DNA of 64,000 nt from Desulfobacter curvatus DSM 3379 (GTDB lineage Bacteria > Desulfobacterota > Desulfobacteria > Desulfobacterales > Desulfobacteraceae). Position numbers and translations under genes: made by a program. Positions 34,208-43,014 of this stretch are shown here, one piece after another; position 1 is the first letter of the stretch, and every line of letters starts with the position of its first letter. The notes below the pieces were generated by a model. That model worked only from the letters and a program-made list of their open reading frames with translations, had not been told where the DNA came from and ran no database searches. Where the stretch lies: the NCBI RefSeq assembly GCF_000373985.1, contig NZ_KB892924.1, positions 82 through 64,081 on the forward strand, given 5' to 3'.

Positions 34208-34301
34208 TTATATGAAAGTATCAATAAGTTGCTAAGTTACTTTCATATTTTGTTATGGATTGAGCCTGGGTGTTGATAGACCAGGTCGGCCCATGACCGT
34301 T
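34208..34301 (+). repeat. Dispersed structured repeat, copy D (type 1)
   Basis: The 5' hairpin is perfect: ATATGAAAGTA (34210-34220) pairs with TACTTTCATAT (34238-34248). The core has CCTGG ... CCAGG around the loop GTGTTGATAGA. It ends 15 bases before the start of the XRE regulator gene and so lies in its 5' leader. Confidence 0.8.
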
Positions 34302-34315
34302 TGTGGAAAGAGCCT

Positions 34316-34708
34316 ATGAACAGCAAGGAATTTAAAATATTCAGATCTCGTTTAGACCGTACCCAGAAAGAGATGGCCCAGCTTTTAGGGATTTCCATTA
34401 AAGCAATACACAGCTATGAGCAAGGGTGGCGCAAGATCCCCGGCCATGTGGAGCGACAGGTCTATTTTTTGCTCTCGCGTACCCTGCAGCGGACCGGCAA
34501 GAAAAAAAAATGTTGGGATCTTTTGCAATGCCCAAAGGAGCAGATGAACCGTTGTCCGGCTTATGAATTCCAATCCGGGGATATGTGCTGGTTTGTCAAC
34601 GGTACCCGGTGTGGGGGCAAGATTCATGATTCATGGGAGAAGAAAATGGAAGCGTGCCGACGGTGCGATATCTTCTTGAATTTGTTTGATGATATACAGG
34701 GGAGTTAA
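34316..34708 (+). CDS. XRE-family regulator with C-terminal two-CW cysteine-rich domain
   Basis: 130 residues from the ATG at 34316 (GGAAAGAG in front; a TTG five codons earlier is also open). Residues 1-55 form an XRE helix-turn-helix (RTQKEMAQLLGISIKAIHSY). The rest holds seven cysteines in a C-W ... C ... C-P-A-Y ... C-W ... C-G ... C-x2-C pattern, the so-called two-CW domain, probably a metal or redox site. cysE follows after five bases and cysK overlaps cysE, so it is probably the regulator of this cysteine-synthesis operon, perhaps sensing thiol or sulfide state. That role is inferred from the operon. Confidence 0.8.
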   Translation: MNSKEFKIFRSRLDRTQKEMAQLLGISIKAIHSYEQGWRKIPGHVERQVYFLLSRTLQRTGKKKKCWDLLQCPKEQMNRCPAYEFQSGDMCWFVNGTRCGGKIHDSWEKKMEACRRCDIFLNLFDDIQGS

Positions 34709-34713
34709 GAAAA

Positions 34714-35697
34714 ATGAGTCTGACGAACAAAAAAGAAGATCTGTGCCCATATCTCGGCACCCAGGCCCGGAATGTTCAAAGAGCTGCCCTCCCCGGGGTT
34801 ATTGACCGGATTATAAATACATTGGATGATCCTGAGTGTTTTGCCCACATTGGCAATGAACCCATCCATTTCTCCACCTCGGTCAGGGATATGATCGAAA
34901 AATTAAGAAATATTTTATTCCCCGGATATTTTTCAAATGAAAAAATGGATAGTGTCAACCATACCTACCATCTGGGCCGGGAAATTACCCTGCTCTACGA
35001 TATCCTTTCCAAACAGATCATCCATGTATTGCGCCATGATTGTCTGAGATTTGACAAGGTTTGTTTGGAATGTGAACGCCGGGGCAATGAGGCTGCGTTC
35101 GCGGTGATCGAACAGATCCCGGTGCTGCGAAGAAAATTAGCGGCTGATGTCAGGGCGGCCTATGACGGGGATCCGGCGGCCAAAAGCCACGATGAAATTA
35201 TTTTTTCCTACCCGGGGCTGTATGCCATCACGGTTCACCGGATCGCCAACATCCTTCACCAGCTTGATATTCCGCAGCTTCCCAGGATCATGACAGAACT
35301 GGCCCACAGTCTGACCGGCATTGATATTCATCCGGGGGCCACCATTGGTGAACGTTTTGTCATTGATCACGGAACCGGCGTTGTCATTGGAGAGACATCT
35401 GTGATCGGTGAAAATGTGCGCATCTACCAGAATGTCACCATCGGTGCGTTGTCCCTGCCCAGGGATGCCGGAGAAAAACTGCGTTGGGTAAAGCGGCATC
35501 CCACCATTGAAGATGATGTAATTATCTATTCCGGGGCCACTGTGCTTGGCGGCGATACTACTATTGGGGCACGGTCCGTTGTGGGCGGGAACGTATGGCT
35601 CACACACTCTATTCCGGCTGATACCAAGATATTTATGGAAGAGCCCCGCCTGATTATTCAACAGCAACCAAAGGAGACGGTAAGTGAAGGCGATTAA
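34714..35697 (+). CDS. cysE: Serine O-acetyltransferase
   Basis: 327 residues, the long form with an N-terminal helical domain of about 190 residues. The left-handed beta-helix of hexapeptide repeats starts at GIDIHPGATIGERF and includes the catalytic HGTGVVIGE and the KRHPTIEDDV loop. It acetylates serine to O-acetylserine for the cysteine synthase encoded directly downstream. The cysK start overlaps its 3' end by 14 bases. The C-terminus is short, ending soon after the helix. Confidence 0.94.
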   Translation: MSLTNKKEDLCPYLGTQARNVQRAALPGVIDRIINTLDDPECFAHIGNEPIHFSTSVRDMIEKLRNILFPGYFSNEKMDSVNHTYHLGREITLLYDILSKQIIHVLRHDCLRFDKVCLECERRGNEAAFAVIEQIPVLRRKLAADVRAAYDGDPAAKSHDEIIFSYPGLYAITVHRIANILHQLDIPQLPRIMTELAHSLTGIDIHPGATIGERFVIDHGTGVVIGETSVIGENVRIYQNVTIGALSLPRDAGEKLRWVKRHPTIEDDVIIYSGATVLGGDTTIGARSVVGGNVWLTHSIPADTKIFMEEPRLIIQQQPKETVSEGD

Positions 35698-36601
35698 CGA
35701 CATCACCCAGGCCTGCGGTAACACCCCCCTGGTCTATCTGGAGGCACCCTCCCGGGAATGCGGGGCACATCTCTACGCTAAACTGGAGTATTTCAATCCA
35801 CTGGGCAGCGTTAAAGACCGGGTCGGTCTTGCCATGATTGAGGCGGGTCTGAAAAGCGGACAGATCGGACCGGATACATTGATCGTGGAGCCTACCTCAG
35901 GGAATACCGGCATTGCACTGGCGTTTGTGGCACGTATAAAGGGGCTGAAGCTTGTTTTGACCATGCCGGAAACCATGAGTATGGAACGTCAAAAACTGTT
36001 GCGTCATTTAGGGGCACAACTTGTTTTGACCCCGAGACACCTTGGCATGAAAGGTGCCGTGGACAAAGCGACCGAGATGGTGGCAACCCACGGGAATGCC
36101 TTTATGCCTGATCAGTTTTCGAATCCTGCCAACCCGGCTATCCACAGGGCCACCACCGGTCCGGAGATCTGGGAAGCGGCACAGGGCAGGGTTGATATTT
36201 TTGTGGCAGGGGTGGGCACCGGCGGCACCCTGACCGGGGTGACGGAATATATCAAGGGTAAACACCCGGACCTCATGTCCATTGCCGTGGAACCGGCTGA
36301 TTCGCCTGTCCTCTCCGGCGGGAAAGCAGGGCCTCATACCATCCAGGGCATTGGTGCCGGTTTTGTCCCGGCTAACTTTAACCGGGAGCTGGTCGATCAA
36401 ATTCTCCCGGTCAAAGGAGAAGATGCCATGAACGGGGCCAGAACCCTTGCCAAATCATGTGCAATTCTTTGCGGCATCTCTTCGGGTGCCAACTTTCATG
36501 CCGCCTTTCAGACCGGCCTGAAGCACCCGGGGAAAACCATTGTTTTCATCGTATGCGACACTGGGGAACGGTATATCAGCACAAGCTTGTTCGACCTGTA
36601 A
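35684..36601 (+). CDS. cysK: Cysteine synthase (O-acetylserine sulfhydrylase)
   Basis: 305 residues, fold type II PLP enzyme. The PLP lysine is in NPLGSVKDRVG, the substrate loop is TSGNTGIALA, the phosphate-binding loop is GVGTGGTLTG, and ISSGANFHAA is near the end. It joins sulfide with O-acetylserine to make cysteine. A sulfate reducer has ample sulfide, so this route needs no assimilatory reduction genes. It overlaps cysE by 14 bases, showing tight coupling. The CysM-type isozyme is an alternative; the motifs do not separate the two firmly. Confidence 0.94.
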   Translation: MKAINDITQACGNTPLVYLEAPSRECGAHLYAKLEYFNPLGSVKDRVGLAMIEAGLKSGQIGPDTLIVEPTSGNTGIALAFVARIKGLKLVLTMPETMSMERQKLLRHLGAQLVLTPRHLGMKGAVDKATEMVATHGNAFMPDQFSNPANPAIHRATTGPEIWEAAQGRVDIFVAGVGTGGTLTGVTEYIKGKHPDLMSIAVEPADSPVLSGGKAGPHTIQGIGAGFVPANFNRELVDQILPVKGEDAMNGARTLAKSCAILCGISSGANFHAAFQTGLKHPGKTIVFIVCDTGERYISTSLFDL

Positions 36602-36606
36602 TGGCT

Positions 36607-38469
36607 TTATATTTCCCTGGGATCGGTCATGTTTTCCGGGCGCAGCATGTCATCCAGTTGCGTTTTGGTCAGCATCCCTTTTTCCAGAACCAGATCATAT
36701 ACACTCCCCCCGGTTTTGAGCGCTTCCTTTGCAATGGCTGCTGACTGTTCATAACCAATTATCGGAACCAGTGCGGTGACCAATCCGATGCTGGTTTGGA
36801 CATAACCTCGGCACACATCCCGGTTCGCTTCAATGCCGTTAATGCAACGGGCAACCAGGGTGATACAGCCGTTTTTAAGGATCGTCATGCCGTGCAGCAG
36901 ATCAAAGGCGATGATTGGTTCACCCATACACAGCTCCAATTCACTGGATTCGGCTGCCATGGATACAACCATGTCGTATCCCATAACCTGATAACAAATT
37001 TGATTCATCAATTCCGGGATCACCGGATTTACCTTGCCCGGCATAATGGAAGATCCCGGCTGCATGGGGGGCAGATTGATTTCATTCAGACCACAGCGGG
37101 GACCGGAAGAGAGCCAGCGCAGATCTTTGCATATTTTTGAAATTTGTACGGCCGCAAGCTTGAGATTGGCAGACATGTGGACAAAAATGCCGGCATTCTG
37201 GGTGGCCTCCACCAGGTTCCTAGCCCTCCGCAACTGAAAACCGCTGACTTGGGTAAGCTTTTTCACCACCAGGTCGGCGTAACCCGGCGGACTGTTTATG
37301 CCTGTACCGATGGCTGTCGCCCCCATGTTCACATCCCGAAATTCTTCGGCCGCCTGGATGATGGAATTGATGGCGCTGTCAATCATGACCGCATAGGCGC
37401 TGAATTCCTGACCCAGGGTCATGGGAACGGCATCCTGATTCTCGGTACGTCCCATTTTCAGTACGTCTTTAAATTCTTCGGCCTTTGTTTCCAGGGAATT
37501 GCGCAGTTCCTCCATTGCCAGCACCAGATTTTTTTTGGAGAGTAATACCGCTATCTTAATTGCCGTGGGATAGGTGTCATTGGTGGATTGGGAGCAGTTA
37601 ACATGGTCATTGGGATGCAGGTATTGATACTCGCCTTTATTATGCCCCATGATCTCCAGACCCCGATTGGCAATTACCTCGTTGGCGTTCATATTGGTGG
37701 AGGTGCCGGCACCCCCCTGAAACATGTCAACGGTGAACTGGTCGTGCAGTTTGCCGTACAGGATTTCATCACAGGCCTGGGTTATGGCCTCCATTTTGGT
37801 TTGATCAATTCTGCCCAGGTCATAATTGGCCAGGGCCGCAGCCTTTTTGACCATAGCCAGTGCTTCGACCATGTGCTCAAAATTATTGATATGTGAGCCG
37901 GAAATAGCAAAGTTTTCCATGGCGCGCTGGGTCTGTACGCCGTAATAAACATCGTTGGAAATGTCACGTGCCCCCAGGGAGTCGTGTTCCTGGCGAAATC
38001 CGCTTGTGGCTACATCATCAACCTTCTTGTTTTCAAAAAGTTTATCAGTAAGTATGCGCATCCGCCGATTAATACCGACGGCAATCCGGGAGACGATTCT
38101 GTAAAAAAAATCGGGCTCATTTTCTCTGAGCCGATCAATTTCTTCCCGTGATATCTGCCGGATTTTTACCCCGTTTCGGGTAAAAGCACCATTAACGTGT
38201 GAAGCATCTCCCAAAAAAGCACTTTCACTGATCATGGTTCCTGCAGCCATGGACCCAACTTTGCGGGAAGTCCCATGCAGTCCGCGAACCAGTTCCACCT
38301 CACCTTCAAGGATAATACCAGCCCATCTTCTGGGCGTTGATTCATGGAATATCCATTCATTGGGCCGGTACACCTGTTCACGGCCTTCGCTAAAAAAAGA
38401 TGCCAGATCTTTTTTGTTGATACCGGTGGATTTTGCGGCCAGCTTTATAATGTCTTGTTTTGTATGCAT
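36607..38469 (-). CDS. aspA: Aspartate ammonia-lyase fused to a cyclic-nucleotide-binding-like domain
   Basis: 620 residues from the ATG at 38469, chosen because GGAG lies seven to ten bases upstream; a longer frame to 38628 has no support. Residues 1-145 form a cNMP-binding-type beta-barrel (VYRPNEWIFHE ... GIILEGEVELVRG). From about 160 the aspartase/fumarase fold begins (DSLGARDISNDVYYGVQTQRA), with the mobile catalytic serine loop GSSIMPGKVNPVIPE. The C-terminal pattern points to aspartase rather than fumarase. The enzyme converts aspartate to fumarate plus ammonia. The phosphate-contacting R of the classical cNMP motif is not evident, so nucleotide binding is unproven. It is convergent with cysK, five bases apart. 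Confidence 0.92.
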   Translation of the reverse strand: MHTKQDIIKLAAKSTGINKKDLASFFSEGREQVYRPNEWIFHESTPRRWAGIILEGEVELVRGLHGTSRKVGSMAAGTMISESAFLGDASHVNGAFTRNGVKIRQISREEIDRLRENEPDFFYRIVSRIAVGINRRMRILTDKLFENKKVDDVATSGFRQEHDSLGARDISNDVYYGVQTQRAMENFAISGSHINNFEHMVEALAMVKKAAALANYDLGRIDQTKMEAITQACDEILYGKLHDQFTVDMFQGGAGTSTNMNANEVIANRGLEIMGHNKGEYQYLHPNDHVNCSQSTNDTYPTAIKIAVLLSKKNLVLAMEELRNSLETKAEEFKDVLKMGRTENQDAVPMTLGQEFSAYAVMIDSAINSIIQAAEEFRDVNMGATAIGTGINSPPGYADLVVKKLTQVSGFQLRRARNLVEATQNAGIFVHMSANLKLAAVQISKICKDLRWLSSGPRCGLNEINLPPMQPGSSIMPGKVNPVIPELMNQICYQVMGYDMVVSMAAESSELELCMGEPIIAFDLLHGMTILKNGCITLVARCINGIEANRDVCRGYVQTSIGLVTALVPIIGYEQSAAIAKEALKTGGSVYDLVLEKGMLTKTQLDDMLRPENMTDPREI

Positions 38470-38619
38470 GAAATTCTCCTGCCAATAAATTCGATAAGGC
38501 GAAAAAATAGTTCCGGTATTGATTAATCCGTAAGGGGGTATAATAATATTTTCATTGACTATAGATTTTAACCCGTCTTTCAAACGTACACAACACCCTA
38601 ACGTACCAAGGACAAATTT

Positions 38620-38712
38620 ATGAAGCATTACAGAAAAGAGCTCTGGTTTGAAGTGCCCGGCCGCAGGGCATTTATCAATATTACCCCTAAATGCAGGATG
38701 GTAAAGTCATGA
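38620..38712 (+). pseudogene. Truncated YjbQ (UPF0047)-like gene, 30 codons
   Basis: A short open frame with AAGGA seven bases before its ATG encodes 30 residues. The first 23 (MKHYRKELWF ... AFINITP) match the N-terminus of the YjbQ/UPF0047 family (thiamine-phosphate-synthase-like). The match then stops, and seven unrelated residues lead to a stop. The rest of the family's roughly 140 residues is missing. The stop overlaps the start of the response-regulator gene (ATGA), so the fossil may now serve as a translated leader coupled to it. The identification rests on recall of the family consensus. Confidence 0.7.
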
Positions 38713-39389
38713 GACTGCTTTTGGTTGAAGATGATGAAAAAATAGCCAAGTTTGTTGAAAAGGGGCTGAAGGCTTCCGGGTTTGCCGTGGATGTGGCCGG
38801 TACAGGTCCGGACGGCCTTGATATGGCGTTAGGTGCGGATTTTGATACCTTGATTATCGACATCATGCTGCCGGGCATGGATGGGTTTGCCCTCATAGAA
38901 AAATTGAGGGCTAAGGGGAAAAATACCCCTATTATTGTTCTCAGCGCCCGGGGCAGGGTGGGGGACCGGGTTAAGGGCCTTGAGGCCGGCGCCGATGATT
39001 ACCTGACCAAACCTTTTTCTTTTTCAGAACTGCTGGCCCGGGTCCAGGCGCTTATCCGGCGGGCCGGGAACAGCACCGAGCCGGTGGCCCTGTCCTATGC
39101 GGATCTAAGTGTGGATATCGTCAAACGCCAGGTCAAAAGGGGCGATGATTTTATTGAGCTGCAGCCCCTGGAATTTTCCCTGTTGGAATATCTGGTACGC
39201 AACCGGGAGCGGGTGGTCTCCAAGACCATGATCATGGAACATGTCTGGAATTATAATTTCGATCCTATGACAAATGTGGTGGAAGCCCGAATCTGCAGGT
39301 TGCGCGATAAGATTGACAAGGGATATCCAAGCAAGCTTATCCACACAGTCCGTGGCGCCGGGTATGTATTAAAGGCTGAAGATGCCTAG
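38709..39389 (+). CDS. OmpR-family response regulator
   Basis: 226 residues from the ATG at 38709. Receiver domain (1-120) with acidic pocket VEDDE, phospho-acceptor D51 (IIDIMLPGMDG), and a conserved K in YLTKPFSF. The C-terminal winged helix (about 130-225) ends in HTVRGAGYVLK. The start overlaps the stop of the YjbQ remnant by four bases, and its 3' end overlaps the sensor kinase by eight. With the kinase and HtrA protease downstream, it probably controls an envelope- or metal-stress response. Confidence 0.93.
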   Translation: MRLLLVEDDEKIAKFVEKGLKASGFAVDVAGTGPDGLDMALGADFDTLIIDIMLPGMDGFALIEKLRAKGKNTPIIVLSARGRVGDRVKGLEAGADDYLTKPFSFSELLARVQALIRRAGNSTEPVALSYADLSVDIVKRQVKRGDDFIELQPLEFSLLEYLVRNRERVVSKTMIMEHVWNYNFDPMTNVVEARICRLRDKIDKGYPSKLIHTVRGAGYVLKAEDA

Positions 39390-40809
39390 GTTTTTTCACA
39401 CCGGTTTTTTTAGGAGCATCGCCTTTCGTCTGACCGTATGGTATGCAGGTATTTTTTCCATCTCATCCTGTGTGGCGTTCGGTTTGTTCTATTTTCTTGC
39501 TACCCAGACCATCATGAACCAGGTGGACCAGGAACTCATGGACAAGGCCGGATATTTTCGTACGGTAATCAGCCGGGGTGGCATTGTGGGGGCCCAGAAC
39601 CTGGCAGTTATTGAGGCCCAGGCCGCCGGGGAAAAGCAGATCTTTTTCAGGCTCCTCTATCCCACAGGCGAGGTCTTTGCCTCCTCCTCCATGTCCTATT
39701 GGAAAGATGTCCGCATAGATAAGGAAATGGTGGACCGGCTTATGAATTCCCGGGTTCCGGTGTTTAATACGGTTCACATTGCAGGCCAGAAACAAAAGGC
39801 CAGAATGATGTATACCTTTGTGGCATCCAATGTTATTTTACATACCGGACTTGCCATGAATGCATACTCCCGGTTTTTATCGGGTTTCAAGAAAATATTC
39901 TCCATTTCCATGGGGTTTGTTATTTTATTTTCAGCTGTTTCAGGCATGTTTTTATCCCGGGAGGCCCTTTACGGTGTTGCGGCCATCAGGGCGACAGCGA
40001 GCACCATAACCGGCTCCAATCTGGATGAACGGGTTCCCGAATCCGGCAGCTGTGATGAGCTTGATCTTTTGGCCGTAACTTTTAACCGGATGCTGGATCG
40101 GATTTCGGCCCTGGTAAAAAGTATGCGGGAGATGTCTGATAATATTGCCCATGATCTTAAAAGTCCGCTGACCCGGATACGGGGATTTGCGGAACTTGCC
40201 TTGATCCATGAGACCCCGGGGGATATTGAATCATACCGGACCATGGCGGCCAATACTATAGAAGAATCCGACCATCTGCTGGACATGATCAACACCATGC
40301 TGGTCATTTCCCGGGCCGAGGCGGGAGAGGCCGAATTTGAGTGCGCACCTGTGGATTTGAGTGCCATGGTCATAGATGCCTGGGATTTGTTTGTGCCCCT
40401 GGCAGAAGATAAGCAAATTACCTTTACCCAGGAGGTGGACAAGGCGTTGTGGATACAGGGGGATGCCGGCATGCTCCAGCGCGCTTTTGCAAATTTGATT
40501 GACAATGCCATCAAATACACTCCTGAAAAAGGCCACGTTCATTTGACGGCGCATGCTTGCGGAAAAGAACTGGTGGAGATTCAGGTCAAAGATTCCGGGC
40601 CCGGCATTGATCCGCAAAACCGTCAAAAGATCTTTGATCGGTTTTTCCGGGAGGAGTCCTCCAGGACAACGCCGGGTACAGGGCTTGGTTTAAGTCTTGC
40701 TAAAACCATTATAGAACAGCACGCAGGTTCAATTTCAGTACAAGTCCCTGAAACCGGGGGAAGTGTCTTTATCGTAACATTACCGCATCGTAATTTTGAG
40801 ATCATTTAA
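39382..40809 (+). CDS. Membrane sensor histidine kinase (CusS/CpxA-like)
   Basis: 475 residues. Two transmembrane helices (about 10-35 and 170-195) flank a periplasmic sensor of about 130 residues. HAMP (about 195-248), then the H box DNIAHDLKSPLTRIRGF, the N box NLIDNAIKYTPE, and the G boxes DSGPGIDP and GTGLGLSLAK. Autophosphorylates and passes phosphate to the regulator encoded just upstream. The layout resembles heavy-metal sensor kinases. The stimulus is unknown; a downstream HtrA protease favours protein-folding or envelope stress. Confidence 0.93.
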   Translation: MPRFFHTGFFRSIAFRLTVWYAGIFSISSCVAFGLFYFLATQTIMNQVDQELMDKAGYFRTVISRGGIVGAQNLAVIEAQAAGEKQIFFRLLYPTGEVFASSSMSYWKDVRIDKEMVDRLMNSRVPVFNTVHIAGQKQKARMMYTFVASNVILHTGLAMNAYSRFLSGFKKIFSISMGFVILFSAVSGMFLSREALYGVAAIRATASTITGSNLDERVPESGSCDELDLLAVTFNRMLDRISALVKSMREMSDNIAHDLKSPLTRIRGFAELALIHETPGDIESYRTMAANTIEESDHLLDMINTMLVISRAEAGEAEFECAPVDLSAMVIDAWDLFVPLAEDKQITFTQEVDKALWIQGDAGMLQRAFANLIDNAIKYTPEKGHVHLTAHACGKELVEIQVKDSGPGIDPQNRQKIFDRFFREESSRTTPGTGLGLSLAKTIIEQHAGSISVQVPETGGSVFIVTLPHRNFEII

Positions 40810-40894
40810 AAATTATCTTTGTGTTTTATTCTTTGTATATGTTCACAAAGCAAGTTTTTTAAATACATTAATATATTTTTAAAGGAGCTATAAA

Positions 40895-42313
40895 ATGAAA
40901 TCTGTGGGTAAACAAATCAGAATGCTTACTGCGTTTTTGATGCTTTTTGGCCTTTTGGCCTTTCCGGCACTGTCCGGTGCACGGACTCGGATGGTTCCGG
41001 CAAATTTTTCACAATTGGCGCAACAAGCCAAGTCCGGCGTGGTCAATATTCAGACCGTAAAGACAATCAAAGGTGGCGGCCGGGTTTTTCGGCATTTTTT
41101 CGGGTCCCCTTTCGGTAACCAGCCTGGGATGGAGGACTTTTTAAGCCCCTTTAGCCGGATGCCGAGAAATCGTACGGAACGCAGCCTTGGGTCAGGCTTT
41201 ATCATTGATAAGGCAGGATATATTGTAACCAATAACCATGTGATTAAAGATGCCGACAAGATCAAGGTTATCCTTCATGATGACCAGGAATATGATGCCC
41301 GGATCATCGGCGTAGACCCTGTAACAGACCTTGCCTTGATAAAGATTGATGCCAAGAATCTTCAACCGTTGGAATTCGGATCTTCCAAGGATGCCCAGGT
41401 CGGTTCCTGGGTAGTGGCCATCGGTTCTCCCTTTGGTCTTGAGCAGACGGTGACCGCCGGTATTATTTCCGCCAAAGGCAGGAGCATCGGCTCTGGCCCC
41501 TATGATGATTTTATCCAGACTGATGCATCCATTAACCCGGGCAATTCCGGCGGGCCGTTATTGAATATGGACGGTGAAGTGGTCGGCATTAACACCGCCA
41601 TTATTAAATCCGGTCAGGGGATCGGTTTTGCCATCCCTTCGGATCTTGCCACCAGTATTATTGATCAGCTTAAGGATTCCAAGCGTGTATCCAGGGGATG
41701 GTTAGGCGTGTCCATCCAGGATGTAAGCAAGGAGATGAGTGAATACTATAATCTGGACCCGGATGAGGGTGTTTACGTTGCAAAAGCTTATGAGGATAAT
41801 CCTGCCTATGAGGCCGGTATCCGCCAGGGGGATGTGATCATCAGTGTTGAAGGGGTAAAAATCAGCTCATCCAGGGATTTGACCATGACCATTGCCAATT
41901 TAAGGGTGGGCTCCAAGGTCGATGTTGATGTAATTCGCCAGGGAAAAAATAAGACGTTTACGGTTACGCTTGGTGAGCGCCCGGATAACATGGAAAATTC
42001 CCAGTTCGGAGAAGAGTTCAATAGCTTTGATGACTTGGGTTTTATGTTTAAGTCTTTGGATAAGGATTTAGCCGAGCAGCTCGGCTACCCCCCATCCATT
42101 AAGGGACTTGTGGTGACCCGGATTGATCCGGATTCCCAGGCAGCAGTGTCCGGCGTGAGAACAGGTGATTTACTGGTGGAAATAAACCATAAAAAAATTA
42201 ACGGCGTGAGTGACTATACCGGAACACTGCATACGATACAGAAAGGACAGACCGTTTATATGGTCTTTATGCGGGGTAACGCCCAGAAATTCGTGGTCCG
42301 GTTTGAAAAATAA
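40895..42313 (+). CDS. degP: Periplasmic serine protease of the DegP/HtrA family
   Basis: 472 residues: signal peptide (about 1-29), a trypsin-like protease domain with triad H115, D145 and S218 (GNSGGP), then two PDZ domains (about 260-350 and 370-465). It degrades or refolds damaged periplasmic proteins. AAAGGAG seven bases before the ATG supports the start. It lies 85 bases after the sensor kinase gene on the same strand, a genomic pattern like CpxRA-DegP. A hairpin follows the stop. Confidence 0.95.
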   Translation: MKSVGKQIRMLTAFLMLFGLLAFPALSGARTRMVPANFSQLAQQAKSGVVNIQTVKTIKGGGRVFRHFFGSPFGNQPGMEDFLSPFSRMPRNRTERSLGSGFIIDKAGYIVTNNHVIKDADKIKVILHDDQEYDARIIGVDPVTDLALIKIDAKNLQPLEFGSSKDAQVGSWVVAIGSPFGLEQTVTAGIISAKGRSIGSGPYDDFIQTDASINPGNSGGPLLNMDGEVVGINTAIIKSGQGIGFAIPSDLATSIIDQLKDSKRVSRGWLGVSIQDVSKEMSEYYNLDPDEGVYVAKAYEDNPAYEAGIRQGDVIISVEGVKISSSRDLTMTIANLRVGSKVDVDVIRQGKNKTFTVTLGERPDNMENSQFGEEFNSFDDLGFMFKSLDKDLAEQLGYPPSIKGLVVTRIDPDSQAAVSGVRTGDLLVEINHKKINGVSDYTGTLHTIQKGQTVYMVFMRGNAQKFVVRFEK

Positions 42314-42346
42314 AGAGACTTAACAGCAATCAATATTATTTTGAAT

Positions 42347-42381
42347 ACGGTGCACGCTATGAATCAATCGTCGTGCACCGT
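42347..42381 (+). terminator. Hairpin between degP and the glutaredoxin-like gene
   Basis: ACGGTGCACG (42347-42356) pairs perfectly with CGTGCACCGT (42372-42381). Only three T residues follow, so it may be a partial terminator or an mRNA stability element. The next gene starts 24 bases later. Confidence 0.5.
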
Positions 42382-42405
42382 TTCAGCTATTGAGAGGAGA
42401 AGATC

Positions 42406-42666
42406 ATGTTAACCGTTTACGGGGCAGCATGGTGCCCCCATTGCACACAGACTGTTTCTTATTTGGAACAGAAAGATATTTATTTTAAGTATATTGACAT
42501 TGAATCGGCGCCCGATGACGTGGTACGCCAGGTTATTGAAGTTAACGGCGGTGATGACTGGGTGGTCCCCACACTTGAGAACGACGGGAAGTGGCGGCCC
42601 GGAAAGGTGTTCAACCCTCGTGAGATCGACAGCGACCTGAAAGCACTTGGCCTTAAACCGGACTGA
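42406..42666 (+). CDS. Glutaredoxin-like protein
   Basis: 86 residues with a thioredoxin fold and the redox motif CPHC (C12-C15, in AAWCPHC), a VPTLE cis-proline loop, and an extra C-terminal segment GKVFNPREIDSDLKAL. CPHC is closer to DsbA- and NrdH-like active sites than to classical CPYC glutaredoxin. No signal peptide, so cytoplasmic. GAGAGGAGA precedes the ATG. It may share the degP transcript through the weak hairpin. Confidence 0.85.
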   Translation: MLTVYGAAWCPHCTQTVSYLEQKDIYFKYIDIESAPDDVVRQVIEVNGGDDWVVPTLENDGKWRPGKVFNPREIDSDLKALGLKPD

Positions 42667-42847
42667 TGGTGACGCTTCTATGGGGTTTTAATCTGGAGGA
42701 TTACCATTTGATAATGCTGGTGTCATGTTCAGGTCATGTTCAGGTGCTAATTTAATATTTAACGCTGGATAACTTGCTATTGCGGCGAATGCAGTGAAAT
42801 TCGTTGTTCATAAATCATAACCAGCGAGAAATCTCCCTCCTTTTTTA

Positions 42848-42884
42848 AAACGGGCTGCCTTATTTAGGGCAGCCCGTTTTTGCT
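42848..42884 (+). terminator. Intrinsic terminator after the degP/glutaredoxin unit
   Basis: AAACGGGCTGCC pairs with GGCAGCCCGTTT around a short loop (TTATTTA), followed by T residues. It lies about 180 bases after the stop of the glutaredoxin-like gene. Confidence 0.75.
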
Positions 42885-42990
42885 GTACGGCTTATTTTTG
42901 ATGATTCAGTTCAATTTGTTTGGGGCGCTGTAATGAAACAGTAGAAATCGGGGAAACTATAAACTGGATAATCCACCAATCAATAAAAAA

Positions 42991-43014
42991 AAGCCACTGC
43001 AAGAACAGTGGCTT
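42991..43014 (-). terminator. Terminator of tRNA-Ala
   Basis: On the minus strand AAGCCACTG pairs with CAGTGGCTT around TTCTTG, followed by an eight-T run. It lies ten bases after the tRNA 3' end. Confidence 0.8.
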
